From assembly GCF_002836595.1 (NCBI RefSeq), contig NZ_PJBB01000003.1:1735001-1799000 (forward strand): a DNA stretch of 64,000 bases, in the 5' to 3' direction. The notes beneath the pieces are model-generated. The model was not told where the DNA came from. It did no database searches and was given only the letters and a program-made list of their open reading frames with translations. Source of the DNA: Tenacibaculum sp. Bg11-29 (GTDB taxonomy: Bacteria; Bacteroidota; Bacteroidia; Flavobacteriales; Flavobacteriaceae). Both the position numbers and the translations under genes were made by a program. This document shows positions 1 through 9,972 of the stretch, piece by piece. The stretch's first letter is position 1. Each line of letters begins with the position of its first letter.

Positions 1-441
1 GGAATAGATTTTGCTGAAACTACATTACATGTAGGGTTAGGTACATTTAATCCAGTTGAGGTAGAAGATTTATCGAAGCATAAAATGGATTCTGAAAAAA
101 TTAAGGTAACTCAAGCTACTGCAGATATGGTAAATAATGCCATCGCAAAAAAGAAAAGAGTATGTGCTGTTGGTACAACTGTTATGAGAGCAACAGAATC
201 ATCAATTACCTCTAAGCGTAAATTAAAAGAATTTGAAGGGTGGACAAATAAATTTATTTTCCCTCCATTTGATTTTAGTATTGCAAACGCTATGATAACT
301 AACTTTCATACACCTAAATCAACTTTAATGATGACCGTTTCTGCTTTTGCAGGTCATGATTTTATGATGGAAGCTTACAAAGAAGCAATTAAAGAAAAAT
401 ATAAATTTCATTCGTATGGAGATGCGATGTTGATTTTATAA
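1..441 (+). CDS. queA: QueA, C-terminal part (5' end outside window)
   Basis: S-adenosylmethionine:tRNA ribosyltransferase-isomerase, which transfers and isomerises the ribosyl moiety of SAM onto 7-aminomethyl-deazaguanine in tRNA to make epoxyqueuosine. The frame is open from base 1, so the window cuts the gene; 146 residues remain. The visible part holds the family's conserved [11 protein letters not shown] stretch near residue 10, the [11 protein letters not shown] stretch in the middle and the [10 protein letters not shown] block towards the end. An internal ATG at 85 is not the true start. A strong hairpin follows the stop codon. Confidence 0.93.
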   Translation, partial: GIDFAETTLHVGLGTFNPVEVEDLSKHKMDSEKIKVTQATADMVNNAIAKKKRVCAVGTTVMRATESSITSKRKLKEFEGWTNKFIFPPFDFSIANAMITNFHTPKSTLMMTVSAFAGHDFMMEAYKEAIKEKYKFHSYGDAMLIL

Positions 442-463
442 TATATATAATAAAACGATTTAT

Positions 464-493
464 AAAACCTCACAAGATTACTTGTGAGGTTTT
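464..493 (+). terminator. Terminator after queA
   Basis: Perfect 13-bp inverted repeat, AAAACCTCACAAG at 464-476 and CTTGTGAGGTTTT at 481-493, with a 4-base loop and a T-rich right arm. It lies 22 bases after the queA stop and ends only 3 bases before the rlmN -7 box. Confidence 0.8.
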
Positions 494-496
494 ATG

Positions 497-504
497 TATT
501 TTTG
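497..504 (+). promoter_or_regulatory. -7 box of rlmN promoter
   Basis: TATTTTTG matches the Bacteroidota -7 consensus TAnnTTTG. It sits 7 bases before the ATG at 511, so the transcript would be nearly leaderless. No clear -33 TTTG is visible because that region is inside the queA terminator hairpin. The position argues against the upstream GTG at 484 as start. Confidence 0.55.
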
Positions 505-510
505 CACCTG

Positions 511-1551
511 ATGGAAGTTAAGAAAAAAGACATACGCGCATTAACAAAAGAACAATTACGTGATTTTTTTGTAGAGAATGGAGATAAGGCATTTCGTGGT
601 AATCAAATATATGAATGGTTGTGGAGTAAATCGGCACATTCGTTCGATGATATGACGAATTTATCGAAAGATACACGAAAAATGTTGGATGAAAACTTTG
701 TAATTAACCATATTGAGGTTGATACAATGCAGCGTAGTAAAGATGGAACCGTAAAAAATGCTGTTCGTTTACATGATGGTTTAGTTGTTGAATCGGTTTT
801 AATACCTACAAAAACAAGAACTACAGCTTGTGTTTCTAGTCAAGTTGGTTGTAGTTTAGATTGTAGGTTTTGCGCAACTTCACGTTTAAAAAGAATGCGA
901 AACCTGAATCCTGATGAAATTTTCGATCAGGTAGCAGCGATCAACAAAGAAAGTCTATTGTATTACAATAAGAAGCTTTCTAATGTTGTTTTCATGGGGA
1001 TGGGAGAGCCTTTAATGAATTATAACAACGTAATTAAATCAATTGATAAAATTACGTCTCCAGAAGGTTTAGGTATGTCTCCTAAACGTATAACTGTTTC
1101 TACTTCAGGTGTGCCTAAAATAATAAAGAAAATGGCAGATGATGAGGTGAAGTTTAACTTGGCTGTTTCGTTGCATTCTGCAATTGATGAGGTTCGTACA
1201 TCTATTATGCCTTTTAATGCTACTTTTCCTTTAAAAGACTTAAGAGAGGCTTTAGAATATTGGTATGAGAAAACTGAAAGAATGATTACATATGAATATG
1301 TAGTTTGGGGAGGAATAAACGATAGGAAAGAAGATATTAGTGCTTTAATTCAATTTTGTAAATACGTTCCTTGTAAAGTAAACTTAATAGAATACAACCC
1401 TATTGGCGATGTTGAGTTTCAACAAGCAAGCCCTGAGGCAATAAATAATTATATTTCTAACTTAGAAATGCATGATATTACCGTAAATGTTAGGCGTTCT
1501 CGTGGAAAAGATATTGATGCCGCTTGTGGTCAATTAGCAAATAAAGCATAG
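511..1551 (+). CDS. rlmN: RlmN, 23S rRNA (A2503-C2)/tRNA (A37-C2) methyltransferase
   Basis: Radical-SAM enzyme that methylates C2 of A2503 in 23S rRNA and A37 in some tRNAs. Counting from the ATG at 511 (346 residues) the iron-sulphur motif CxxxCxxC is C114, C118, C121 in the segment CSLDCRFC. The second catalytic cysteine is near the C-terminus (C339 in DAACGQLA). The GMGEPL SAM-binding block is also present. An in-frame GTG at 484 would add nine residues, but it lies upstream of the probable promoter box, so I prefer 511. Length fits the family. Confidence 0.95.
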   Translation: MEVKKKDIRALTKEQLRDFFVENGDKAFRGNQIYEWLWSKSAHSFDDMTNLSKDTRKMLDENFVINHIEVDTMQRSKDGTVKNAVRLHDGLVVESVLIPTKTRTTACVSSQVGCSLDCRFCATSRLKRMRNLNPDEIFDQVAAINKESLLYYNKKLSNVVFMGMGEPLMNYNNVIKSIDKITSPEGLGMSPKRITVSTSGVPKIIKKMADDEVKFNLAVSLHSAIDEVRTSIMPFNATFPLKDLREALEYWYEKTERMITYEYVVWGGINDRKEDISALIQFCKYVPCKVNLIEYNPIGDVEFQQASPEAINNYISNLEMHDITVNVRRSRGKDIDAACGQLANKA

Positions 1552-1561
1552 TGATTTACTT

Positions 1562-2076
1562 TTAAATTAAAAGAGCATTCTGAATTGTTGTTATTGGGTA
1601 ACCAATTACTTCGGGTATTTTTTTAGATGTATTGCGACCTGTAATAATTTTGTTTTTTGTGGCGCTAAATAATATTTCAAAATTTAATAAATCCTTTTGG
1701 AAAGTTAATCGAGAACTTAAAAAGTTTCCTTGAACCTTAAAAAAAGCTATAAAGTATATTGTTGTGAAGTTTAGCAGGTAAAAGGATTCCATTATTTTCA
1801 TCAATATTATAGATGCCTTTTTTTTATCAATAACAATTAATGTATAATTTCTAGGTTGTTTATTATATACAATAATGTAGTCGTATTTGTTAGTAATAGA
1901 AGTTTTCTTTAAGTGAAATTCTATAGGGATTTCTGTGTGACCTTTACTATTATTAATAACAATTTCACCTTCATAAGAATCAACAAAATCATCAGGAAAA
2001 TTCATGGGTTTATCCTGTGTAATAATTGTGGTTATTAAAAGAATATAAAATAGCAGAAAAATAAGTTGGTTTTCAT
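1562..2076 (-). pseudogene. Unknown secreted protein, apparent 1-base frameshift in signal peptide
   Basis: The uninterrupted frame begins with an ATG at 2005 and gives 147 residues of no family I recognise. Upstream codons in that frame spell a hydrophobic stretch (LLFYILLITTIIT) typical of a signal peptide but contain no start codon. An ATG at 2076 lies in another frame and stops after 13 codons. One extra A in the run at 2070-2073 would join them into a 171-residue protein starting MKNQLIFLLFYILLITTIIT. Either the gene carries a one-base deletion, it is phase-variable, or the sequence has a homopolymer error. The rest is lysine-rich with hydrophobic beta-like segments. Confidence 0.5.
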
Positions 2077-2169
2077 GAGTAGAAATCTTTAGGTAAAGAG
2101 ATTGATCTATTTTGACGTTTACAGAGATTAGGGAACTTATGGTGTAAATAGCTAGCTTTAAAAAAAAGA

Positions 2170-2215
2170 TAGGATAAAAAAAGAGATAAATTAATTCATC
2201 TCTTTTTTTATCCTA
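2170..2215 (-). terminator. Terminator of the LURP-one-like gene
   Basis: Perfect 18-bp inverted repeat (2170-2187 and 2198-2215) with a 10-base loop, followed on the minus strand by a run of eight T. It begins 11 bases after the stop codon of the gene ending at 2226. Confidence 0.8.
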
Positions 2216-2225
2216 TAAGAAGTCT

Positions 2226-2822
2226 TTATCCTCTTCTTCTTTCTAGTAAAACAAACATCATTAAGGCTAGCATTACTCTGTCATCATCGTCAGTATCTAA
2301 TTCACCAACTTTAGAAACTTCGAAGCTTTTACCTAAGAAAGATTTTAGTTTTTTAAGTTTAACAATGGTTTTACCTTGCATATCTTTAACGAGGTAGGTA
2401 GGGTTGAAAAAGTATCCTGTAAAAAAGTTTAGAATAGGGATTTCACCTAATAAAGAGTCTAAAACTTTTACCCAAGGGTTTTCTTCGTTAATAACATATT
2501 GTTGTTTCTGATGTTGATCAATAATTTGATAGTGGACATTCCATATAGATTTCCAACCTTTTCTTACAACTTTTCCAAACTCTAAACCTTTGTCATTTGA
2601 AAAAGAATAAGCAGTAGAAAAATCTAGCCATTTATCAGCTTTAATTTTGTAGTTTATTTTCGATTTTGTTTCGTTATCATATACGCTAATATCTTCTTTA
2701 AGTTTAAACATTTTTTGACGAACATAAGCAATAGCTTTACCACTACTGTCAGTAGCTGTAAAATCATTAGCTAATGAAGAAGTTTTAAACTCAAAATTAA
2801 CAGGAAAATGAATGTTTTGCAT
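2226..2822 (-). CDS. LURP-one-related / tubby-like barrel family protein
   Basis: 198-residue protein resembling the LURP-one/scramblase-like fold (tubby C-terminal-like beta-barrel with one central helix). What is visible: alternating beta-strand segments, motifs such as AYVRQKMFKLKEDISVYD that resemble the family's core strands, and a C-terminal hydrophobic helix preceded by a run of aspartates (DTDDDDRVMLALMMFVLLER) as in the family. There is no signal peptide. The cellular role of bacterial members is unknown; membrane association is inferred from the fold. It appears to be a single-gene unit with its own terminator. Confidence 0.6.
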   Translation of the reverse strand: MQNIHFPVNFEFKTSSLANDFTATDSSGKAIAYVRQKMFKLKEDISVYDNETKSKINYKIKADKWLDFSTAYSFSNDKGLEFGKVVRKGWKSIWNVHYQIIDQHQKQQYVINEENPWVKVLDSLLGEIPILNFFTGYFFNPTYLVKDMQGKTIVKLKKLKSFLGKSFEVSKVGELDTDDDDRVMLALMMFVLLERRRG

Positions 2823-2935
2823 AGTAATTTATTTAGTAAGATGTTTTTAATATTAAATTAAAATAGATTCTCTAATTTAAAGCAGTTCAAATGTATTTAA
2901 TATTTATGAGTAAAGTAAGCACTAGTTTAAATTAA

Positions 2936-3265
2936 TTACCAAGGCAAGATTAAGGTTAATAAAAAGGAGAATAATAAAATTAAAAAATTAATGATTAATT
3001 TTTTTAAAGTTATTTTTTTTAAGATAGTTAGTGTTAAAACGTCAACAATACCTAAAAAAATGATTAAAGGAAATCCAATAAATGCATAAGGTAGTAATAC
3101 AGGGTTACCTAAACAAGATCTGTTAACTTGGTAATTTGGTTGAGATTTACTAAATGAAGCCAGATTAAAATCGACCATAAGTAAGTAGCCAAGAGATATA
3201 AATACAATAAAGATAATTACAAAAGTAATAGTTCTTGTTTTTAAATGTTTTTCTGTTGTATTCAT
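2936..3265 (-). CDS. Small membrane protein of unknown function
   Basis: 109 residues counted from the ATG at 3265; an in-frame ATG at 3307 would add 14 residues (MIGLYLHSTIKHIN) but is less typical. Three hydrophobic segments are visible, near residues 13-32, 58-78 and 88-107. A short polar loop between the first two contains one cysteine. I do not recognise a family. It reads away from the polyprenyl synthase, with about 150 bases of AT-rich intergenic DNA between them. Confidence 0.6.
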   Translation of the reverse strand: MNTTEKHLKTRTITFVIIFIVFISLGYLLMVDFNLASFSKSQPNYQVNRSCLGNPVLLPYAFIGFPLIIFLGIVDVLTLTILKKITLKKLIINFLILLFSFLLTLILPW

Positions 3266-3414
3266 ATTTATATGTTTTATGGTGCTATGTAAATATAAAC
3301 CAATCATAGATTAAAGTAGTTTTCCAATAAAAACAACATAAAATGGTGTTTTTGTTGTTTCATATTTAAGAAAACAATTACTTTTACTTTTAACTTGAAT
3401 TTACTTCAGTATTA

Positions 3415-4392
3415 ATGAAACCAGTAGAGCAAATAAAACTTCCTATTAAGAATGAGATGGAACTCTTTGAAACAAAATTCAAAGATGCTATGTTATCTAA
3501 AGTTCCGTTATTAAATAGAATTACTTATTACATAGTTCGCCGAAAAGGAAAACAAATGCGACCAATGTTTGTTTTTTTGGTGGCTAAAATGGTTTCAGAC
3601 GGAGGATTTGATGAACGTACTTACCGTGGAGCTTCTGTGGTAGAGTTAATTCATACGGCAACTTTGGTTCATGATGACGTGGTTGATGATAGTAATCGTC
3701 GACGTGGTTTCTTTTCGGTAAATGCTCTTTGGAAAAATAAAATAGCTGTTTTAGTAGGTGATTTTTTATTGTCAAAAGGATTGTTACTCTCTATTGATAA
3801 TGAAGATTTTGATATTTTAAAGCTAATTTCTATTGCTGTACGAGAAATGAGTGAAGGAGAATTACTTCAAATAGAAAAAGCACGTAAGCTAGATATTACA
3901 GAAGAAATTTACTTTGATATTATTCGCCAAAAAACAGCAACTTTAATCGCAGCTTGTTGTGGTATTGGAGCAGCATCAGTAGGAGCAAGTAATGAGGTTG
4001 TTCAAAAAATGAGAAAATTTGGAGAATATATAGGTATTGCTTTTCAAATTAAAGATGATTTATTTGATTATACTGAAGATGAAATAGGTAAGCCTACAGG
4101 AATAGATATTAAAGAGCAAAAAATGACACTTCCGTTAATTTATACGTTGAATAATTGTTCTAAAAAGGAAAAGTCTTGGTTAATAAATTCTGTAAAAAAG
4201 CACAACACTAATAAAAAACGAGTAAAAGAAGTTATTGCTTTTGTAAATACTAATGGCGGATTGGAATATGCTACAACTAAAATGCATGGGTATAAAGACA
4301 AGGCATTGGCAATACTCGAAAACTTCCCCGAATCAGTATATAAAAGCTCATTGCAACAAATGATAGACTATGTTGTAGAAAGGAAAATATAG
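3415..4392 (+). CDS. Polyprenyl diphosphate synthase (trans, long-chain)
   Basis: 325-residue isoprenyl diphosphate synthase that condenses isopentenyl diphosphate onto an allylic primer in the cytoplasm, probably making the menaquinone side chain (flavobacteria mainly carry MK-6; chain length cannot be read safely here). Both aspartate-rich motifs are intact: DDVVD at 87-91 followed by RRR, and DDLFD at 214-218. The GKQMRP segment near residue 45 and the HTATLVHDD block are typical. It stands alone between divergent and following small genes, so it is probably transcribed singly. Confidence 0.92.
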   Translation: MKPVEQIKLPIKNEMELFETKFKDAMLSKVPLLNRITYYIVRRKGKQMRPMFVFLVAKMVSDGGFDERTYRGASVVELIHTATLVHDDVVDDSNRRRGFFSVNALWKNKIAVLVGDFLLSKGLLLSIDNEDFDILKLISIAVREMSEGELLQIEKARKLDITEEIYFDIIRQKTATLIAACCGIGAASVGASNEVVQKMRKFGEYIGIAFQIKDDLFDYTEDEIGKPTGIDIKEQKMTLPLIYTLNNCSKKEKSWLINSVKKHNTNKKRVKEVIAFVNTNGGLEYATTKMHGYKDKALAILENFPESVYKSSLQQMIDYVVERKI

Positions 4393-4477
4393 TTTAGAGT
4401 TATTATAGATTAAGCCTGTTTAATATTAATTTGACATAAAACGGTATTTTAGCAACTAAAATAAAGTGGTGTGAATT

Positions 4478-4759
4478 ATGGAATTAAACGAAAAATTGCA
4501 GTATTGTAAAGTATGCACAAAAAGAAAATTCAGCGATATTGGTATCGTATGTTCTTTAACAGGTGGAAAACCTACTTTTGAAAATCAATGTAATGAGTTT
4601 TTAATTGATCCAAAAGAAGAACAAAAAGCGATAGCTAAAGCAAGATATAAAGATTATGATAACGATGATGGGGGAGAGGGAGGTGAAACCTCAGTATGGA
4701 CTTATGTTTTTATAGCCTTTGTTGTAATTAAAATAATTGTTCGATTAGTAAGAGATTAA
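4478..4759 (+). CDS. Small cysteine-containing protein with C-terminal membrane anchor
   Basis: 93 residues, not recognised. The N-terminal half has four cysteines (C10, C13, C25, C38) with spacing C-x2-C-x11-C-x12-C, which could form a zinc ribbon. A glycine- and acid-rich linker (about 60-71) follows, then one transmembrane helix at about 74-91, so the Cys domain would face the cytoplasm as a tail-anchored protein. It is followed by a shared terminator with groL on the other strand. The metal-binding idea rests only on the cysteine pattern. Confidence 0.7.
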   Translation: MELNEKLQYCKVCTKRKFSDIGIVCSLTGGKPTFENQCNEFLIDPKEEQKAIAKARYKDYDNDDGGEGGETSVWTYVFIAFVVIKIIVRLVRD

Positions 4760-4769
4760 TACTAAAACA

Positions 4770-4795
4770 AAACCCCAAGATTATTCTTGGGGTTT
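4770..4795. terminator. Bidirectional terminator between the 93-residue gene and groL
   Basis: Perfect 11-bp inverted repeat AAACCCCAAGA (4770-4780) and TCTTGGGGTTT (4785-4795) with a TTAT loop, between two convergent genes. Confidence 0.8.
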
Positions 4796-4828
4796 ATAAA
4801 TTTTATACTTACTTGTAATAACTCGTTA

Positions 4829-6496
<1,668 letters not shown>

Positions 6497-6563
6497 TTAA
6501 ACTAAATGAATAATTTACTAATTACTTTAATTGTGTTTTTAAGCTAAAAACAGAAGAAGGAGT

Positions 6564-6839
6564 TTAGATAATTGCGAAAATATCGCTTTCTCTCATGATT
6601 AAATAATCACTTCCTTCATGTTTTAATTCTGTACCGGCGTATTTACCGTATAAAACAGTATCACCAACTTTAACGGTTAAAGGCTCGTCTTTTGTTCCGT
6701 TTCCTGCGGCAACAACGGTTCCTTTTTGAGGTTTTTCTTTTGCATTATCAGGAATGATAAGTCCTGATGCTGTAGTAGTTTCTGCTGCAGCTGGTTCTAT
6801 AAGAACTCTATCAGCTAAAGGTTTTATGTTTAATCCCAT
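6564..6839 (-). CDS. groES: GroES co-chaperonin, 10 kDa
   Basis: 91-residue co-chaperonin that caps the GroEL ring. It has the N-terminal [11 protein letters not shown] strand, the mobile-loop region ([21 protein letters not shown]) and the [13 protein letters not shown] block. It heads the groES-groL operon. Upstream on the minus strand are two TGGCATAA direct repeats that could be regulatory. Confidence 0.98.
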   Translation of the reverse strand: MGLNIKPLADRVLIEPAAAETTTASGLIIPDNAKEKPQKGTVVAAGNGTKDEPLTVKVGDTVLYGKYAGTELKHEGSDYLIMRESDIFAII

Positions 6840-6892
6840 TTTATATAAATTATGATTAAGTGTTTGTTTTGAGTTATAAAAATAGTCAGAAA

Positions 6893-6917
6893 TTATGCCA
6901 TTAGAAGTTTTATGCCA
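6893..6917 (-). promoter_or_regulatory. Two TGGCATAA direct repeats upstream of groES
   Basis: TTATGCCA occurs at 6893-6900 and 6910-6917 (TGGCATAA on the coding strand), offset by 17 bases and about 55-75 bases before the groES ATG. The GG of the downstream copy is followed 10 bases later by GA, only partly like a sigma-54 -24/-12 element (GG-N10-GC). Function is unproven. Confidence 0.3.
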
Positions 6918-6948
6918 ATTTTTCTAAATAACTTTAAATTATGTATAT

Positions 6949-6985
6949 AAAAAATGCCAACGTGTCATTTACGTTGGCATTTTTT
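6949..6985 (-). terminator. Terminator after secG
   Basis: Perfect 15-bp inverted repeat (6949-6963 and 6971-6985) around a 7-base loop, core GCCAACGT/ACGTTGGC, ending in a T run on the minus strand. It separates the lptE-like/TPR/secG group from groES-groL. Confidence 0.85.
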
Positions 6986-7004
6986 ATATTTATATTAACT
7001 AAGA

Positions 7005-7349
7005 TTACTTAACGCTATCTTTTGTTGTATCGTTTGCTGATGGTGTAGATGCAGGACTAGTAGTTTCTACATTTTCTAAGGCACTATTTAATTGAGGTGC
7101 ATCAGCAGTATTACCTCTAGGTATTGCAAAATTTGCTATTAAAATTAAGGCAAACATTGCAATAGATAAAGTCCAAGTAGCTTTGTCTAAAAAACTATTA
7201 GTATTTTGTACACCACCAATGTTTTGAGCTCCACCACCTCCAAAAGAAGAAGATAATCCGCCACCTTTAGGGTTTTGTACCATTACGATTAAGATTAATG
7301 CTATTGCAACAATCAATATTAACACCAAAAGTAGAGTATAAGTTGTCAT
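7005..7349 (-). CDS. secG: SecG, preprotein translocase subunit
   Basis: 114-residue inner-membrane subunit that supports SecYE-dependent export. Two transmembrane helices (about 3-22 and 50-72) flank the conserved cytoplasmic loop VQNPKGGGLSSSFGGGG, which is the family hallmark. A longer polar Thr/Ser-rich tail follows, as is common in Bacteroidota. Its ATG overlaps the stop of the upstream TPR gene by one base (TAATG), so the two are translationally coupled. Confidence 0.95.
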   Translation of the reverse strand: MTTYTLLLVLILIVAIALILIVMVQNPKGGGLSSSFGGGGAQNIGGVQNTNSFLDKATWTLSIAMFALILIANFAIPRGNTADAPQLNSALENVETTSPASTPSANDTTKDSVK

Positions 7350-8113
7350 TATTTATTTTTTTGTAAAATTTGTATTCTTTTAATTTGGTCTGCAAAGAAA
7401 CCACTTTTTTCTGGATATTTCAAACTTAATATTTTATAAGCTTGTATAGCACTTTCATATTTCTTTTGCTCAAGGTAAACTTTAGCTAATGTTTCGGTTG
7501 CTAATTGCGAGTTTTGTTTCTTTTCAACAACTTTAACTTCTGTAGGACTTGTTTTACTTCGTTTAGGTATTTTCGGTGATGTTTCTATAAAACGATCAAT
7601 AATTGCATTTTTACCAGTGCTTTTAGTCGGTGATAACTTTTCTTTAATTATAGGCTTATCTCTGGTGATTGTGGTTTCAGAAGAGAGCTGTAGCCATTGA
7701 TTAAAAGAGAAGGATTCATCTTGGGTAAATGCTAGTGGTTTTCCAATAGCTAAATCCTTTTTTATAGTAGCAACTAACGTTGGTTTTTTGTTAGGAAGAA
7801 GAATTTCTTTTAAACTTATCTTCTCTTCTTTTTTAACAGGAACTTCCTTAAAAGTCTTAGAGGTAATAAAATCGAATAAAACAGTGCGATCTGTAGTTTG
7901 GGCTGCTGTAAGTTTTAATTCGTTATTATATTTATAGCTTTCTTGAGCTTTTAATATTTTTAAATGTAGTGCTTTTGCTGATTGAAAATAAGGGTGTAAC
8001 TTAATAATATTTTTTAACTCAGCGCTATTTTCTTGCGAAATAAATGCTGGTTTTTTTAATATTTGTATGTATTTTTCTTTATTCAACGTTTTACCATTTT
8101 GCAACTGAAGCAT
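7349..8113 (-). CDS. TPR-containing protein of unknown function
   Basis: 254 residues without signal peptide. The N-terminal part is helical (LNKEKYIQILKKPAFIS), the middle (about 90-195) is lysine- and proline-rich and low in predicted structure, and the C-terminus has a recognisable TPR-like unit (LAKVYLEQKKYESAIQAYKI, then LKYPEKSGFFADQI). It lies between the LptE-like lipoprotein gene, which it overlaps by 23 bases, and secG, which it overlaps by one base. Position suggests a link to envelope export but nothing in the sequence proves this. Confidence 0.75.
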   Translation of the reverse strand: MLQLQNGKTLNKEKYIQILKKPAFISQENSAELKNIIKLHPYFQSAKALHLKILKAQESYKYNNELKLTAAQTTDRTVLFDFITSKTFKEVPVKKEEKISLKEILLPNKKPTLVATIKKDLAIGKPLAFTQDESFSFNQWLQLSSETTITRDKPIIKEKLSPTKSTGKNAIIDRFIETSPKIPKRSKTSPTEVKVVEKKQNSQLATETLAKVYLEQKKYESAIQAYKILSLKYPEKSGFFADQIKRIQILQKNK

Positions 8114-8597
8114 TAAAAATATCTTGCGTAATTCTTTCTAGAATTTCTTTTAAAGCTGTATCTAATACAACACTTGTTAGTTGTTCGGTAGCAGCATAAT
8201 CATGGTAAAAAGAAAAACTTTTTTCAAAATTATCTTTTTCTTCTAACCTATTTTCATAAATAACATTTACGGTAATCGTTAATCGGTTTTGTGCAGCTGT
8301 TTGGTTTGCAGTTGCGCTCATTGGTGTAATTCTATAATCAGTAATTTCACCTGAAAAATGCAAATCACCTGAAGAATTTACTAATGTTAAATTGGTTTGA
8401 CGTGTAAATAAATCGCGTAAATCTTGTGTAAATCTTTGGCTTAGAGTAGGCTCTATTAAGGGGGCTTGATTTTGGAAAAAATCAATTTGTATCGTTTTTG
8501 CTTTTCCAGTATTTCCACCAGTAAACGAATAAGCTCCACAACTTATCATTATAATTGTTGTGGTAATGAAAATAAGGCTATAAAAAAGTTTTTTCAT
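8091..8597 (-). CDS. LptE-like LPS-assembly lipoprotein
   Basis: Outer-membrane lipoprotein predicted to partner the LptD barrel in lipopolysaccharide insertion. The ATG at 8597 gives 168 residues starting MKKLFYSLIF with lipobox IMISC and the first acylated residue Cys20; the in-frame start at 8615 would bury the signal peptide. Mature residues begin GAYSFTGG, typical of Bacteroidota LptE, and the body has the beta-strand pattern of the LptE fold (FSGEITDYRITPM and ITVNVIYENR). The gene overlaps the downstream TPR gene. Family assignment is from pattern recognition. Confidence 0.8.
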   Translation of the reverse strand: MKKLFYSLIFITTTIIMISCGAYSFTGGNTGKAKTIQIDFFQNQAPLIEPTLSQRFTQDLRDLFTRQTNLTLVNSSGDLHFSGEITDYRITPMSATANQTAAQNRLTITVNVIYENRLEEKDNFEKSFSFYHDYAATEQLTSVVLDTALKEILERITQDIFNASVAKW

Positions 8598-8643
8598 AAA
8601 ATCAAAAATAAACAATTCATGTGTTATAATGTAATATACGATT

Positions 8644-9873
8644 TTATAAATCGTACTGTTTTATCTTTCTATATAATGTTCGTTCAGAGATTCCTAGTTC
8701 TTTAGCAGCTAACTTACGTTTATTGCTGTTTTTTTCTAAAGATTTTCGTATCATTTCAATTTCCTTTTCTTGTAATGATAAATTTTCATCTTCTTCAATA
8801 GTTTCAGCATATTCGTAATTGTTTTGAGCTGAAGAAGATTGCGGAATTTGAACAACCTCAATGTTTTGAGATTCTGGTTGTTCTTGTTTTTGATAAATTC
8901 GCTCTATTAGCCCATGGTTTTCTTCTTTTACTTGTTCGGAGTCCCCATTTTGCATTAAATCGAGCGTTAGTTTTTTTAGATCGTTAATGTCATTTCGCAT
9001 GTCAAACAAGATTTTATACATAATATCTCGTTCGTTGGCAAAATCTGAATTACTAGATTTTTCTCCAACAACAGCAGGCAAATTCCCTTTGTTTTTAGGA
9101 AGGTATTGAATTAGTTTTTCTACTGTAATTAAACGACTTTCTTCTACAACCGAAATCTGTTCTGCTAAATTTCTTAACTGACGAATATTACCTGGAAAAC
9201 GGTAGTTTAATAATACTTTTACAGCATTTTCATCTAGTCGAATAGTAGGCATTCTATATTTTTGAGCAAAATCTGAAGCGAATTTCCTAAACAATAAATG
9301 AATATCTTCATTTCTATCACGTAAAGCGGGTAAATCAATTTCAATAGTACTTAAACGATAATATAAGTCTTCTCTAAATTTTTCTTTAGAAATCGCTTGC
9401 TGCATATTTACATTTGTAGCAGCTACAATACGAACATCAGTTTTTTGCACTTGAGATGATCCTACTTTTATAAACTCACCATTTTCTAGAACACGCAATA
9501 AACGTACTTGTGTAGTTAATGGTAATTCACCTACTTCATCTAAAAAAATAGTACCTCCATCAGTAACTTCAAAATATCCTTTACGAGAAGCTGTTGCTCC
9601 TGTAAAAGCACCTTTTTCATGACCAAATAATTCACTATCAATAGTTCCTTCAGGAATAGCACCACAATTTACTGCAATGTATTTTGCATGCTTTCTGTGT
9701 GATAATTGATGAATTATCTTAGGTATGTTTTCTTTTCCTACACCGCTTTCTCCTGTAACTAAGACTGAAATGTCAGTTGGAGCGACACGAATTGCTTTTT
9801 CGATAGCACGGTTTAAATGCATATCGTTTCCGATAATACCAAAACGTTGTTTTATAGCTTGTAGGTTTTCCAT
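8644..9873 (-). CDS. Sigma-54-type AAA+ transcriptional regulator (no receiver domain)
   Basis: 409 residues from the ATG at 9873 (an in-frame ATG at 9897 adds 8). Almost the whole N-terminal part is the AAA+ domain that drives open-complex formation by sigma-54 RNA polymerase: Walker A GESGVGKE at about 41-48, the sigma-54 contact loop GAFTGA at 88-93, Walker B TIFLDE at about 108-113. The C-terminus is a Fis-type helix-turn-helix (NSNKRKLAAKELGISERTLY). No response-regulator or sensory domain precedes the AAA+ domain, so activity is likely set by another protein or by expression level. A glutamine/glutamate-rich linker separates the domains. It lies between miaB and the LptE-like gene. Confidence 0.92.
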   Translation of the reverse strand: MENLQAIKQRFGIIGNDMHLNRAIEKAIRVAPTDISVLVTGESGVGKENIPKIIHQLSHRKHAKYIAVNCGAIPEGTIDSELFGHEKGAFTGATASRKGYFEVTDGGTIFLDEVGELPLTTQVRLLRVLENGEFIKVGSSQVQKTDVRIVAATNVNMQQAISKEKFREDLYYRLSTIEIDLPALRDRNEDIHLLFRKFASDFAQKYRMPTIRLDENAVKVLLNYRFPGNIRQLRNLAEQISVVEESRLITVEKLIQYLPKNKGNLPAVVGEKSSNSDFANERDIMYKILFDMRNDINDLKKLTLDLMQNGDSEQVKEENHGLIERIYQKQEQPESQNIEVVQIPQSSSAQNNYEYAETIEEDENLSLQEKEIEMIRKSLEKNSNKRKLAAKELGISERTLYRKIKQYDL

Positions 9874-9972
9874 TTTTTTATAGTTACAAAGTTTCAAAGT
9901 AAAAATATGAGCAAATTCAAGATCTAATTTGAGTTTTATATTTTGAAGTTTTGCTGCTTTGAAGCTTGTTTT

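Noticed and set aside
8637..8655. 8-bp hairpin TACGATTT/AAATCGTA at the end of the sigma-54-type regulator gene
   Set aside because: It has no T run on the minus strand, so it is unlikely to be an intrinsic terminator.
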